The notes under the pieces: model-generated | Seen by the model: only the letters and a program-made list of their open reading frames with translations | Databases searched by the model: none | Told to the model about the DNA's origin: nothing | Shown here: piece after piece, positions 1 to 11,202 of the stretch | How positions within the stretch are numbered: position 1 is the first letter of the stretch | How the letters are laid out: each line of letters starts with the position of its first letter | Assembly (NCBI GenBank): GCA_027604505.1 | Contig: JADIIX010000044.1 | Span: forward strand, 62,001-126,000 | DNA from: Gonapodya sp. JEL0774 | Taxonomy: Eukaryota; Monoblepharomycota; Monoblepharidomycetes; Monoblepharidales; Gonapodyaceae | DNA length: 64,000 bases | Reading direction: 5' to 3' | Position numbers and translations under genes: made by a program

Positions 1-140
1 ATGACCGGGGCTCATTGTTTCTTTGCACTTGTAAGTGTTGTGGTTAGTGTGAAAGTCATTGACGTGGTGTCCCAATGGTTGTTCCGCCCAGTCCGTAAGC
101 GGGTTTTTGTGATGTAGTGTCTTCTCACCACCCATTAAAA

Positions 141-2867
141 ATGGTCTCAGATAACGAAGATGACCTGCTGCAGAAGCAGGAGCAATGGATCTTCCAACAG
201 GTGCGCTGACTCCTCCAGGCTCCACCGTCTTTTGAAATTCAAACCACATCTGTATAACCAGATTCTTGACCTTATTCCTGTGTGGTGGGTTGGGTTGATG
301 ATTGCTGAAGATCAAACATGCAAACAAAAAAGTACGTACTGCATACAGGATCTTTTGGAGTGACATGGAGGGAAACATAGTCTACACCTACGACAACATT
401 TACTTCCGGACACTGAGTGAGTCGCTGGTCTACTATCCTTCTCTCGAACGTTTAGGAGAACTCTTTCAAATGAATCAAGGCGGGGTCTGTCCTAAGGATG
501 TCCATGGGTGCGCTTCGGTTTCCTTCTCTTGTCAGTTCCACTTAGACAAACAATTTCCCTCGTTGCGTTCCCTCGTTGAAAACGGAATTGAAGTCGCGGT
601 TGGGCGCGTTACTCGTCTGGGGATCCCGCTGCCATTGTACACGAAGCCATCAACATTGGTGTGGTGGACAGTCTATGGACTCAAACAAACGGAAAGGTTA
701 GTCGTCGCTCTTACAAAAAGCGGAAGGAATCCATTCTGAATCTCAAACGTTGCTTATTGTTTAGGTGTCATATATTCGATCTAAAAGTGTGACTGTAGTG
801 AACAATATCACGGAGAAACCTTTCCGATATGGTTATACAGTGCGTTTATATATTTTGGGAGCTACCAATACTGTCTTTAATCTTTTGAACTGCACAGGTT
901 GATCGGGGAATTGAACAAGAACTTCTAGTAAAAAATGTGGAGCTCAAAGAAGCCCTGGAACGCGCGGAAGCGGCCTCGCATACTAAGGATTTACTGCTCG
1001 CGAATGTCAGCCACGAGCTCCGAACGCCACTGTGTTTATTTTTTTTTTTTGCAGAGTTGACTTTTTACTTTCGTCTAAGTTTCTTCTTGTATTTACTACC
1101 CGCTTCCAGGAACGGCCTTCTCGGAATGGCGGCATTGCTTAGAAACTCTGCCAATCTGACTAATGAACAGATGGAGTTTGTCGATGCTATTTGGGAAAGT
1201 GGATCTGGATTGCAGAAAGTTATTGAGGGTCAGTCACCGACATCAAACTCTCTCAGTATTTCAGCGCTTCATACAACATTTTGGACGAAACAGATCTTCT
1301 GCAGTACTCCAGATTGGAACTTGGCAAGATTACGCTAGAATCAACCCCTTATAGTATCCAATCTGTGTGCGATTCCGTTGTATCCACTCTAAGGGGTGCT
1401 GTCGTGGAAAAGCCTGCAGTCGCTTTTACTCTGGAGATTGATTCAAGAGTACCGAGTATTGTATTGGGGGACTCCGGTCGCCTTCGACAAGTCCTTCTGA
1501 ATTTGGTGAGTTTCTTTTCGTTGTCGAAGTCACGCTAGATTCGATCCAAAAGAAATTTGCCTGAAGGTGGGCAATGCGTTGAAATTTACAGATGAGGGGA
1601 GCGTCAGACTGTTTGTCAGACGATCTGATCCTGGAGATAGCGATGCAGTTCAAATAGATGGCGCCATTCTCTTCGAGATCTCGGATACGGGTATTGGGAT
1701 TCCATCTCCAATGCTGAATCGTCTTTTTAAGCCGTTCTCGCAGGTGTGTGTCGGACCAACACAGCCCTTTTCAATTGTTCTTCGGAGACCATCTAAATCT
1801 TCACATCATCAGGTAGATCCTTCAACAAAGTACGTGTTGGCTTGGAGTTACGGTTGAGTATATACAGTAACTTTCTGTACAAAAGTCGAAAATACGGTGG
1901 AACAGGCCTTGGTTTGTCGATTGCAAAAGAGCTTGTCGAGGTTCGTCGATCGCGAGTCCTGTTTCGAGGTTCAAATAATTGTTAACCTCAGGCTTAGATG
2001 ATGGGAGGACGCATTTGGGTTTCGAGCTCTCCCTCTCCACCAAATCGCGGGAGCGTTTTCCGTTTCTTTATCAAAGCTGATCCCCCCGTACTTGACGTCG
2101 AGCAGCTGAAAATTGACCATCCTCGCCCTGTTCGCCCAGTGTTTCTGAAAAGAGGGTCATTTGAACTGCCCCCTGGTTCACCGTTGCGTACGCATAAGCC
2201 GCGAATTTTGTTGGCAGGTTAGAATTCGTTGGTCAGTGAACTGGGACTGGTGGTCAATATCTCATCACTCGGAGTGATTTTAGAGGACAACCCGATCAAT
2301 CAAAAGGTGGTGGTGAAATTTCTGTCCAAGGTCCTTCTCGTGCCAGAAACTGCAGTAAACGGCCGTGAAGCGACGGAAAAAGCGCTTCGTGCTTTCGAAG
2401 AAGGTGATCCGTGAGTGAAAGCGACCTCGCGCCTCCTCATTCGCGAATCTCCGATCCCACCCGTTTCAAAGATTTGACATAGTTTTGATGGATATTATGA
2501 TGCCTATCATGAGTGGCATCGAAGGTGAGAATCTGATATGCCATCACCACTGAAGTTCGCTTGGGGATCTAAAATGCACCCTGATACAGCTGCACAAGCC
2601 ATACGATCTTTCCCACCGGGATTTCCGCAACCTTTGATAATCGCTCTCACCGCAAATACTACTGAGCGCGATGTGCAAACGTATCGGGAAATCATGGAGG
2701 GCTTCATCTCAAAGCCAATCCAGTACAATACATTTATCACGGTGTTGGAAGACGTCTTGAGAAACCGTTCAGTGAGGACTAAGGAAAAAGGACATTTATC
2801 GCGGGGGGATTCAAAGTTTTCTGGTGGGACCTTGGGGAATTCGGAACGCAATGGAAACCATCAGTGA
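141..2867 (+). CDS. Hybrid sensor histidine kinase
   Basis: Two-component phosphorelay kinase: it autophosphorylates a histidine and passes the phosphate to its own receiver aspartate. Spliced gene with about ten short introns. Motifs in order: H-box ANVSHELRTPL near 1003 (a splice inside RTPL joins it to NGLLGMAALL), N-box GNALKFTDEG near 1569, G1 DTGIGIP near 1686, F-box LFKPFSQ near 1723, G2 GGTGLGLS near 1900. A C-terminal receiver follows, with EDNPINQKVV near 2284, phospho-acceptor VLMDIMMP near 2483 and conserved Lys in FISKPIQ near 2703. The N-terminal ~250 residues are an input region I do not recognise; no membrane segment is evident. Start chosen at the ATG at 141, whose 20-codon exon ends at a GT donor at 201. 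An ATG at position 1, followed by a GTAAGT donor, could be an earlier exon, so the start is not certain. No histidine phosphotransfer domain is seen, so a separate HPt protein would complete the relay. Confidence 0.88.
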
Positions 2868-3179
2868 TTCAAGTTTTGCCACGTGATATCAATTTCTGTA
2901 TTTGTTTCGACTTACTCACTTGTGCTTATTATAGAGGCTCTGCCCGCGAAATTGATGCAGAATGTAACTCCGTTTTGAGACAATTATAGTATCGAGAAGT
3001 GACATTGCAAATACGAAGTATGACAATTTTACGCAACAGGCGGTTGGAGTTCCCAAATGTCGCAGATATGCACTGGGTCATCCCGTCCGACCTGAGAACA
3101 CTGATGTCTGCCAAACCAGACTAGCCCAAGGCCTGCAAGTGCCAACAGCGTCGGCAACTGCCACGAACAACAAGTGCAC
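2868..3179. other. Intergenic, nothing recognised
   Basis: 312 bases between the histidine kinase stop and the methyltransferase-like start. The first part is AT-rich, as expected for a 3' untranslated region, and the last 100 bases should hold the next promoter. No RNA gene or repeat is seen. Confidence 0.5.
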
Positions 3180-4460
3180 ATGTCTGAGTCTCTCCCCACT
3201 CATCCCACTCCGGATCTTATTGCCGTCCTCGTACCCACACACGAGTTCCGTCCCATCATCCTCCATGTCTCTATCCCTGCAACTGATCTCGATCTCCTCA
3301 ACCAAGCAACAGAAGCAGCCGAAAGATCCCGCACGCCCTCATGCACTCTCCCGTTTCGCTCGCCTGATAACCCTCCTGCGGCCCCCCCTGCGCACCTTCA
3401 GTTGAATGCTCTTCATGCTCCCATTTGCATCCCCCGAATCCTCGCTCCACTGTTTCTCGACGGCTCTTACCCATCGCATCGCCTCTCTGCCTTCAACCCG
3501 GTTCTCTCCCTGTATGTTTCCTCAATCGTCGCTGGTGTGTGGCATCCAGGATCCGATTCCCAGATGGATGTCGATAGCCAGGCTCTGTCGACTGGCTATG
3601 TCCCGACAAAATCCTCCGGTTATACTCAGGTCGCCAGTATGGTCCGACTTATGAGCATGCAATTGTGGTGCTACGCGGTTCCCCTTACGACCTCTTGGGA
3701 ATGTGTGGTGAGATGGGCGGTTGAGGGGCTTGCGAGCAAGCCGGGGGAAGAGGCACAAGAAAGTTTGGTAGTTGAAGTTGGGGCGGGCAAAGGCTACTGG
3801 GCACGTGGCATCGAGAGAACTGCCCGAGGTTTGGGGAGAATGGTCAAGGTGGTGTGCTTCGACAAGGTAGGAACTGACCCTCTGGACGAGATGCGCTGGG
3901 TTGGCGACATCTTGCCAGGTGATGTGGAGCATGTGATAGAGGACGATTCGGAGCACGAGGAGAGCGATGAGGACGAGGATTTAAACGCCAACAGTGATAT
4001 CCCCGACTCTTCACTTACCTGCTTCCACCCCGTCCACCGTGGTGGTCCACTTACGGCTACGCGGTTCGCATTTCCAACGGTATCACCCCCCCGTCTCTCC
4101 GGCAACTCGCACCACATGGCCCCCCTCCTCCTCTTGTGCTGGCCCCCTCTGGGCTCGAGCATGGCCCTGCGCGCGCTAAACGCGTGGATGTTGGGAGCAC
4201 GTGAGCGGGAGAATGGGGTTGTAAATGGAACTGGACTCGGTAAAGTGGTAAGGGTAGCGGTTGTGGCGCCGGACGTGGAATTGGGAGCGCAAACGAGCGG
4301 TAGCGCAGGGACCAACCTGAACCACCCCATAACCGCTACGCCTGACTTCTGGACCACACTAAGGACCACGTGGACGTGTGTGGAAGTTGTGAAGGGTGTG
4401 GGGTGGTACGGGACAGGGGGGAGGGATGCAGTAGGGTTGTGGGAGAAAGTTGTGGCATGA
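3180..4460 (+). CDS. SAM-dependent methyltransferase-like protein
   Basis: Predicted intronless protein of 426 residues. A Rossmann motif I, VVEVGAGKGYWARG, lies near residues 197-210, followed by VVCFDK, an acidic end of strand 2 typical of class I methyltransferases. An acidic low-complexity stretch (EDDSEHEESDEDED) follows near 254. LLLLCWPPLGSSMAL near 316 fits a eukaryotic family I recall in plants, oomycetes and fungi, in which a conserved LLLCWPP-MA motif takes the place of the usual motif IV. The substrate is unknown, and loss of catalytic activity is possible. The first in-frame ATG (3180) is taken; an in-frame GTG six bases upstream is not a likely start. The N-terminal 190 residues are proline- and serine-rich and not recognised. 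A long reverse-strand open frame (3794-4369) is a shadow of this gene. Confidence 0.7.
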   Translation: MSESLPTHPTPDLIAVLVPTHEFRPIILHVSIPATDLDLLNQATEAAERSRTPSCTLPFRSPDNPPAAPPAHLQLNALHAPICIPRILAPLFLDGSYPSHRLSAFNPVLSLYVSSIVAGVWHPGSDSQMDVDSQALSTGYVPTKSSGYTQVASMVRLMSMQLWCYAVPLTTSWECVVRWAVEGLASKPGEEAQESLVVEVGAGKGYWARGIERTARGLGRMVKVVCFDKVGTDPLDEMRWVGDILPGDVEHVIEDDSEHEESDEDEDLNANSDIPDSSLTCFHPVHRGGPLTATRFAFPTVSPPRLSGNSHHMAPLLLLCWPPLGSSMALRALNAWMLGARERENGVVNGTGLGKVVRVAVVAPDVELGAQTSGSAGTNLNHPITATPDFWTTLRTTWTCVEVVKGVGWYGTGGRDAVGLWEKVVA

Positions 4461-5736
4461 GCTTTGGTGGTAGTTGGTCCCCGCGCTATGATGGAAACTT
4501 AGTCGCTCATTTCTTCATCTGGGTGAGTTCAGCAGGCGGACACTGGCACTTCACTGGATATTGCTATCAACTTTTGCTGACTCGGTAGTGCAATCACACA
4601 TAGACCAACCCGTTATGTCTTAATATGAAATGAATAAAGTTTCAATGGGGAAAAAGGCGGGGATTCAGATCCAACAGACCATGACTTATTGAAGGAGATA
4701 CGTATCACCAGTAGAGTTATACAGAGAGCTTAATTGAAAGTAAGCTAGAGCGGTCAATTCATACGTGAACTAGCCCATTGAGCACTTCATGAGGTTTGAC
4801 ACTGAGTGGCGTGAGATGCCAAATCGTCATTGGCCGGAAAGAGAGACAGACCATTCGTGTTCCGCTTTCTTCCACCGCCCGATATTTGCTTTAGTGTATT
4901 CTCAAGAGCAATGGCGAGGCACTCCTTTCGCCACGTGGAAATTTTTAGTGTCCCAAAGGAATCTGTTGCTCATCTAACCGAAACTCTAGGCGATTCCCTC
5001 TCAGCTGATTCGCTCGAAGTGAGCTAGCATATCAGCTTGCAAAAGGGCGAGTTCGCGGACAACTGTATCGTGCCTGTATGGGTGTTCGAGGAAAAGAACT
5101 TTTCGGCAAAAAGGGTTGAAGCGGCGCAGCTCAGGCCCCAGTTCTCACACAAGGAGGCGGTGAAGGAACGAGAGCACTTCCACAGGCGGGACACGGAAAG
5201 GCGAAGAGGACGACAGAAGAGAATCGGAGATATAACGAAAAACCGAAGCGTAGAGGTTGTTGATGAGGGATTAGGTGAGCTGCGGAGAGGAGCGGGTGGA
5301 TGTGGGACAGGGACGGAGTGGAAGGAGGCGAGGCCGGGAGGATAGGAATAAGACGCGATGGAGAGCGGCAGAGTTTGTTTTGAATAGCTGTGATGGGGTA
5401 CGTGAGGGGAGGATTGACAGCAGGCGGGGTCGAGGTGGGACCTTCTGAAGGGTGATGTCGTGAAGCGACACCGAGAGTCGGAGCCGCGAAGAAATGCGGA
5501 CATGAAGCTGCACAGATACTAAGCTGGCGTTTTGATGCAGTGCGAGGGGGGCGAAACTGCCGTCACGGGCCTGGACATCTTGTGTTCGGACGGGGATCAA
5601 TGTGGACCCGGAGTTCGACAATGCCAACACGTTCCGCCACCGCTCCTCGACAACTCAATTCTTTTCTTTTGCAAGGTCTCCTGCCTCCTTCTCTTTCTCC
5701 CGACATCCACCCCTGTCACACCCCTCCTCCCCTGCA
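4461..5736. other. Intergenic region, no gene supported
   Basis: About 1.3 kb between two plus-strand genes. The first 300 bases are AT-rich and look like 3' untranslated sequence. A short plus-strand frame starting at the ATG at 4911 (about 38 codons) contains VPKESVAHLTETLG, faintly like the start of a TAF6 histone fold, but nothing downstream continues it. Open frames on both strands at 5024-5503 and 5037-5345 have no recognisable content. The last 150 bases are pyrimidine-rich (CTCC and CCTC runs up to the ATG at 5737), as in a fungal promoter and 5' untranslated region. Confidence 0.45.
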
Positions 5737-8700
5737 ATGCCTGACTCCCTCTCCCTTTCCGCCCTCTTCACAGACGGCTCGCGCCTCCACGCCCAGGGTA
5801 AACCTGCGCTCGCGTTTAAGGCATATTCAGACGCTCTGCTCTCCATCGCTGCTCAACTCGCTGCCGTTGATACCAATGCTCATCTGTGCACGGCTGGTAC
5901 AGCCTCAGTCTCCACGTCCTCCACATTCTCCACCACCGTTCCAGACCTCATCGCTTCCGCTCGACTAGCACTCGACCTTGCAGAACGAGAGTGGGACGCA
6001 GCATCGTCTTCCTCATCGACGTCCTTGTCAGGAAGTAGTGTAGTCGGATCTGTTGGGTGAGTATGGATTTGGCCAAGGTTGCGGCCCGTCCAGGCCATGC
6101 GACCGCAATTGGAAGTGTGGAGATATAGAGTGGAGCATGGTCCTGGAACAAAAGCGCAGTCGCTCGAGATGAGCTCTTCCGCTAGAGGGGAACGGAAGCA
6201 TGGGACGATTATATCAGTGCGCTCCACCCGCAGGTTGCAGAGGGGTCTCACGCGAGCGAAAAAGTGTCTTCTTTACCCAGCTCCACGGAAACACATTTTA
6301 CGTAGCAACGGAATCGCCATTGAAGAAGACTGGAATATTTGCCGTGGGACGCATTTGCTTATTAGTTCCCCATCTTGTCTCCCCTCGTTGGTCTTATCAA
6401 TTCCCGTCCCCTCGCCCTTTCTTTTGGTGCAACATTTCCTCGTCCTTACCGCCTCAGCACCACCCACTCATGGGAGCGTGACCGACCTCGTATCAGCTCT
6501 TCCACCTCCTCTTCCTCGCCCTCGGATCCTTCCACTTCCCTGCCCTCTCGGTCCTCCGCCTTGCCCGCCGATCGCTCTCTATCTCGCTCAACTGCTACTC
6601 CATCTCCGACTCCCTCTTCCTCATCCTCTATCACCGTCACTGGATCCTCATCCCTTATATCCCACACAGTCCCCAATCCTTCCTTGTCGACTCCTGCAAT
6701 ACCGTACCGCCCTGTCTCCTCCTCTTCCTCATCTCCTTCTTCGCGCCCCGTATCTTCGTACATGTCCACCGCCAATGTTGCCACCGCATCTCCATCCACG
6801 TCTTCCGCCTCTGCCTCCACATTCTCCGACCGGGACCGTGCACCCTTATCCTTCCCATCCCGCGCTTCCACTTCCCCATTCCTTCCATCATCCTCCTCAT
6901 CCTCTGCAGTCACACAGTCTACCTCCCTCAAAGCACCTCCTCCCAAACCTCCCAAACCCCGAGGATTGGACGGTGAGTTTGCTTCTCGCCTGATGCTTTT
7001 TATTGTTGTGTCTGAAGCGAGAGCGATGGTTTCCTTCCGAGCAATGCCGGGACCATGAAATGCCATATCGTGTATTGAATCAGTCCCACTTTTACCACCG
7101 CATCTGTCCATCCTCACCGTTTAGTCGTCCCCACATCCACACCCTCGTCCTCCCCTGACCTCCAAGCACCCATATCGTCGTCGGCTTTGTCCCGCCGGGC
7201 TTCAACCACACAGTCGTTATCTTCATCAGGGTCTAATACTCCATCACGTAAGTCTGATAGATGACAAGGTTCACTTCCTATATCTCCATCCAGAGCTCAA
7301 CATTCTCCCCGCCGTGTCTTACCTCCGTCCTTTTAACCCCTCCTCACCCTGCCGACTTTCCCCTTGTCTTTCCCTTTGGCTTTACTTCGTCCATGCTGCC
7401 TCAGCCAACCCAACCAACCCTTTCTCCACCCCTGCCGACTCATCACCCCCGTCACCGTCGTCTGCGTCACCACAACTACCATCCTCAACTCTCCGTAGAT
7501 CAGCCACCGTGGCGAGTGCTGCAACGGCCTCCGCAGCACACTCAACCTCAATGAAGCCATGGTCAAACCCACAATCCACAGTCCCCTCTGTCCCCGCCAT
7601 TCCCGCCCGCCCGCAACTCCTTCCCTCCACTAAACCCTCTCAATCCTCCATTGGACTGGGGCTCTCCCACGCCCCGCCACCTCCTCCACGTCCCGTGTCC
7701 ATCTCCATCGCATCTGCTCCTGCGTCGGCATCCATGTCTACCGTCCCGACAAGCCCGCAGGATTTTGATGGAGTGGGGGACGGGGACGGGGAGGGTGGCG
7801 GGGAAGAGCCACATCCGGACCGAAGAGCTTTCACCAAACTGCTCGCTATTTCTCTTGCCAACAACGCCAAGAACCCCACGCACGGTACGAAACCATTAAT
7901 AAAACGCCCCACCGCCGGGTCGCCCTCCGTGTCTTCCTCTGTTTCGCCGATCCCGTCTCCCACCCCTCCACGCCGCTCCCTTGACGGACCCTCGCCCATC
8001 GTTCCCCCACGCAGATCTCTCTCGGCGGACCGCCGCGCGCCAACACCTCCCCCGCCCCGTCCATCGAGCGCTGCGAGTCTCGATGGATCGGTTGTCGGAG
8101 TGGAAGACCACGTACATGTAGGGTCGGGCCTGGCCAGAGTGAGGAGCGTATCGGCCGGTACGGGGTATCGGGGTGGAGGAACGGGTGGCGGGAATGGAGG
8201 AGGGGCGGTCATACCTGTGCCAAGGGAGAGGGGCACGGTGAAACCAAAGGTGCCACCGAGTCCGTTGCTGAGGTTTCATGGTGATTTGCAGAGGCAGATC
8301 GATGTGGTTGCCGCAGAGATCAGGGCGGTGGACTTTGGTGCCGGCACAGGCGGGGTGGATGGAGTGGGGGATGCGGTTGATGAAGAAGCAACCGCTTCTT
8401 CGAATGCGAGACTCAAAGCACTTAAAGAAGCTCATGCAGCGATCCAAATGGGGCAAGGACGGGTCATCGCGTTGATGGACCTCGCTCGACGAACTGGATT
8501 GCTACACCTCAGACCTGCGACGGTTGCGCATGTGCTTGCTGCGATGGAGCAGTACGTGTTCCTTCAGATCACGCCGGAGGACTTGGTACGGCACCGTCCT
8601 CCCCGCAACCCGTGTGAGCGGGTGGTCAAGACCACTGACTGGTTCAATCATGTCGCGAGGGCAGTGGAGTCAACGATTTTGGAACAGCCGTTGGCCGCGA

Positions 8701-10916
8701 TGAGGGCTCGGGTCATACACTGCTGGGCAGATATTGCGACAGAGCTGTTCAAGTTGCGAGACATGCAGACGCTTAAAGCTGTGTGCAGTGCGATGACTAC
8801 ACCCCCAATTGCGAGGTTGAGGGCGACCTGGAGCGTGGTGCCACATAGGAGTATCAAGGCTCTTACGGAATACCGGCAGTTGTTGAGCGAGGAACACAAT
8901 TACTGGGCGTACAGGGAGTGGGCGGGGAGAAACTCCGTCAGGCCCGCTGTGCCCTTCCTAGGCGTCTACATTCAGGACGTGTACTACCTTGTGGCGGTGA
9001 TCAAGAAGGAGTATGGATCGGATGATCCCGACTTGATGCTGCAGGACAAAAGAGTGAGGGAAGTGGTGGAGAGGATCGCTTGGTATCAGCAGGGTCCCCT
9101 GTACAGTCACGTAATGGGAGAGGGCAAGGGACCTACCGTGCATGCCTACGAGATGATGTTTGAGAGGCTGGATAAGGAAGGGAAAGCGCCGTCGAGAAAG
9201 AACGCGGGTGATACGGAGCTGAGCAAGAAGGTAGCAGTGGCTGTGGCGGCTGTGGCCGCCGCAGCTCCCGCGGCGGGCGTATCTGGAGTGAGTGGGGGGG
9301 GTGGTGGGATTGGCGGGGACAGGACTTCCATGTACCAGATGTTGATGCAAGGTGGGGACCGCGACCGAGCGGATGCGGGGGGTGCGAGGGATGTGCTACA
9401 AGCACTTTTGCGAGCGTTGCCTGGATCGACGAGAAAGGGGGGGTCCGGGGGAGTGATGTCGGGAACCGTAGAGGACGGTTTGAAGGATATGGACATGGAT
9501 CAGACCACAGTGTTTGTTGCACACTGGTTTTTGACGAGAGATTGGTATACTGAGACTGAGGTGGACGAGCTTTCTGCACAAAGGGAGCCCAAGATTGCTG
9601 GAGAAGATGACGATGGCGGTTACTCGTCGAGGCCATTGTCAGGGTTAGAGGAATACTCGGAAAGAGGCGAGAGAAGATCATGGATTCTTAAAAAGATGAT
9701 GAGGGATGTGGCCACAAAAAGTTGGAGTGGTGATGGTGATGATGAGGAGGACGGTGCATTGGACGCGGGGAGGACTGGACACTCGATGGTGGACGGACTT
9801 GTGGACGCTCCTATTGATGGGAAGAAAAGCAAGCGGAGGAGTAAAGTTCTTGGAGGGGGCAAAGAGGAACGTCGATCTCTGGGGTTGTTTGGAATTGGCA
9901 ACCGGACCTCCACTACCGCTTCCTCGAGCACAGGCTCTGGCCACCTGGGTGATCAACGCATCTCGTCCGCCTCTGATGGAAGTACCACTCTTGTTGAGTC
10001 TACACGAGACAGTGGCGCTTCGGGGCACTCGTCGGTGTCCACGAGCTCCGGTGTCAGTCCAGCCAGCTCCCGGCCTCCGTCGACCCTCAGTACCCCGAGA
10101 CTTTCTACGGCGTCGAGTTCAGACGATGTTCAGGACAAGTTTTCGGGGAAGAAGGGCAAAGTCGGCACTGATGGGGATGGTATTGGTTTAGCTGCGTCCA
10201 GTAAACCTGGGACCTCAAAACCGTTCGCGTACCTTTCGGCAGACCAACTGGGGACGAGGAAATTGGGTTTAGAACATCGAAGGGCTGCAACTGTTGGCGA
10301 GAGCCCCGCTCTAGATGATGTGCATGGCAGTGCGGGCCATAAGGCGTACAAGATGTCAGGGGTCCGGTTTGCCGATGGTACAGATGGTTTAGCGGGAAGG
10401 GATGCCAGGGAAAGTAGGGAGAGTGCGGACACAGCATCTCCGCTTTCTCCCACGAGAAGTAGCAGTGCCGACTCAGGGCACCGTTCTGGTGCGGTTACGC
10501 CCCCGCTCCCCGCTAGAGCACCACCGATGCCCGCGCGTCCTGTGACATCTAGCAAGCCGGATACTCCCCCGCGGTCGTCGATGTCCTCCTCCGTCTCTCT
10601 TGGGAGCTTGGCCAGTGTTGCGGGCCGTTCGCGATCACCACCTCCGGATCTTCCCTCGCGACGCAATTCAGTTGCGTCACCTCCCGCTCCACGTCTTCCA
10701 CCTCGACCGTCATCGCCAGGTGGTCACCAGGACCAAGTGGCAATTCCGAGCGAACCGCCCTCACAGCGTTCTGTACCTGTCATCAAAGCGCGCGGTCCAA
10801 TATCTGGGGACCCAAATGCTGCTTTGGCGCAGATCCTGGCACAAAAACAGAACGCGGTAGACTCGGCGGACGATTTGGCGTTAAGGCGAAAGAGTACTTT
10901 GAAGAGAGTTGGCTGA
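5737..10916 (+). CDS. RasGEF (CDC25-type) protein with N-terminal MIT-like helices
   Basis: Predicted guanine-nucleotide exchange factor for a Ras-family GTPase. Exon 1 (5737 to a GTGAGT donor near 6059) encodes about 108 residues; LHAQGKPALAFKAYSDALL resembles an MIT or TPR-like helical hairpin. Several exons (about 6390-7250) then encode a very Ser/Pro-rich linker ending near 6960 in a KAPPPKPPKPRG stretch typical of SH3 ligands. The last exon, open to the stop at 10916, carries the catalytic region at about 8590-9130: WFNHVARAVESTIL, RARVIHCWADIATELFKL, PPIARLRATWSVVP and VRPAVPFLGVYIQDVYYL match the RasGEF core helices, including the conserved PFLG-Y--D motif. The C-terminal 550 residues are low-complexity, with more PPxP motifs. 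The linker's splice sites are the least certain part. Substrate (Ras, Rsr1/Bud1 or Rap) cannot be told. Large reverse-strand frames here are composition shadows. Confidence 0.8.
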
Positions 10917-11202
10917 AATAAGTAACTTGTTCGCTCCAGATCTCTTGGATACCTCTGCGCCGAGGGGGGTGCATCATGATGAGAGCCATAATATGGGCTA
11001 TCTTCGCGATTTCAGGGGAGACTCGATGGCATTGAATGAATACATGGATATACACAGCATTTTATCTAGATAATTTCGTTGATCGCTTCCATTTCATTTT
11101 TTTCAATTTTTTTTTTTTTTTGGAACTTGTACGTAAAGACAACATGCATAGCATTAATAATGTGAATGTCAATCAAGTTATGCTCTGCTCAATCCCATCA
11201 CT

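Noticed and set aside
1-140. ATG at position 1 with a GTAAGT donor at about 32 as a first exon of the histidine kinase
   Set aside because: Possible, but the window starts exactly there and no in-phase link to the exon at 141 can be shown.
4911-5027. Short frame with VPKESVAHLTETLG resembling the start of a TAF6 histone fold
   Set aside because: Only about 38 codons; no continuation of the histone fold is found in any frame downstream, so the likeness is probably chance.
5024-5503. 159-codon minus-strand open frame
   Set aside because: Ser/Pro-rich translation with no family signal, in a promoter region of skewed composition.
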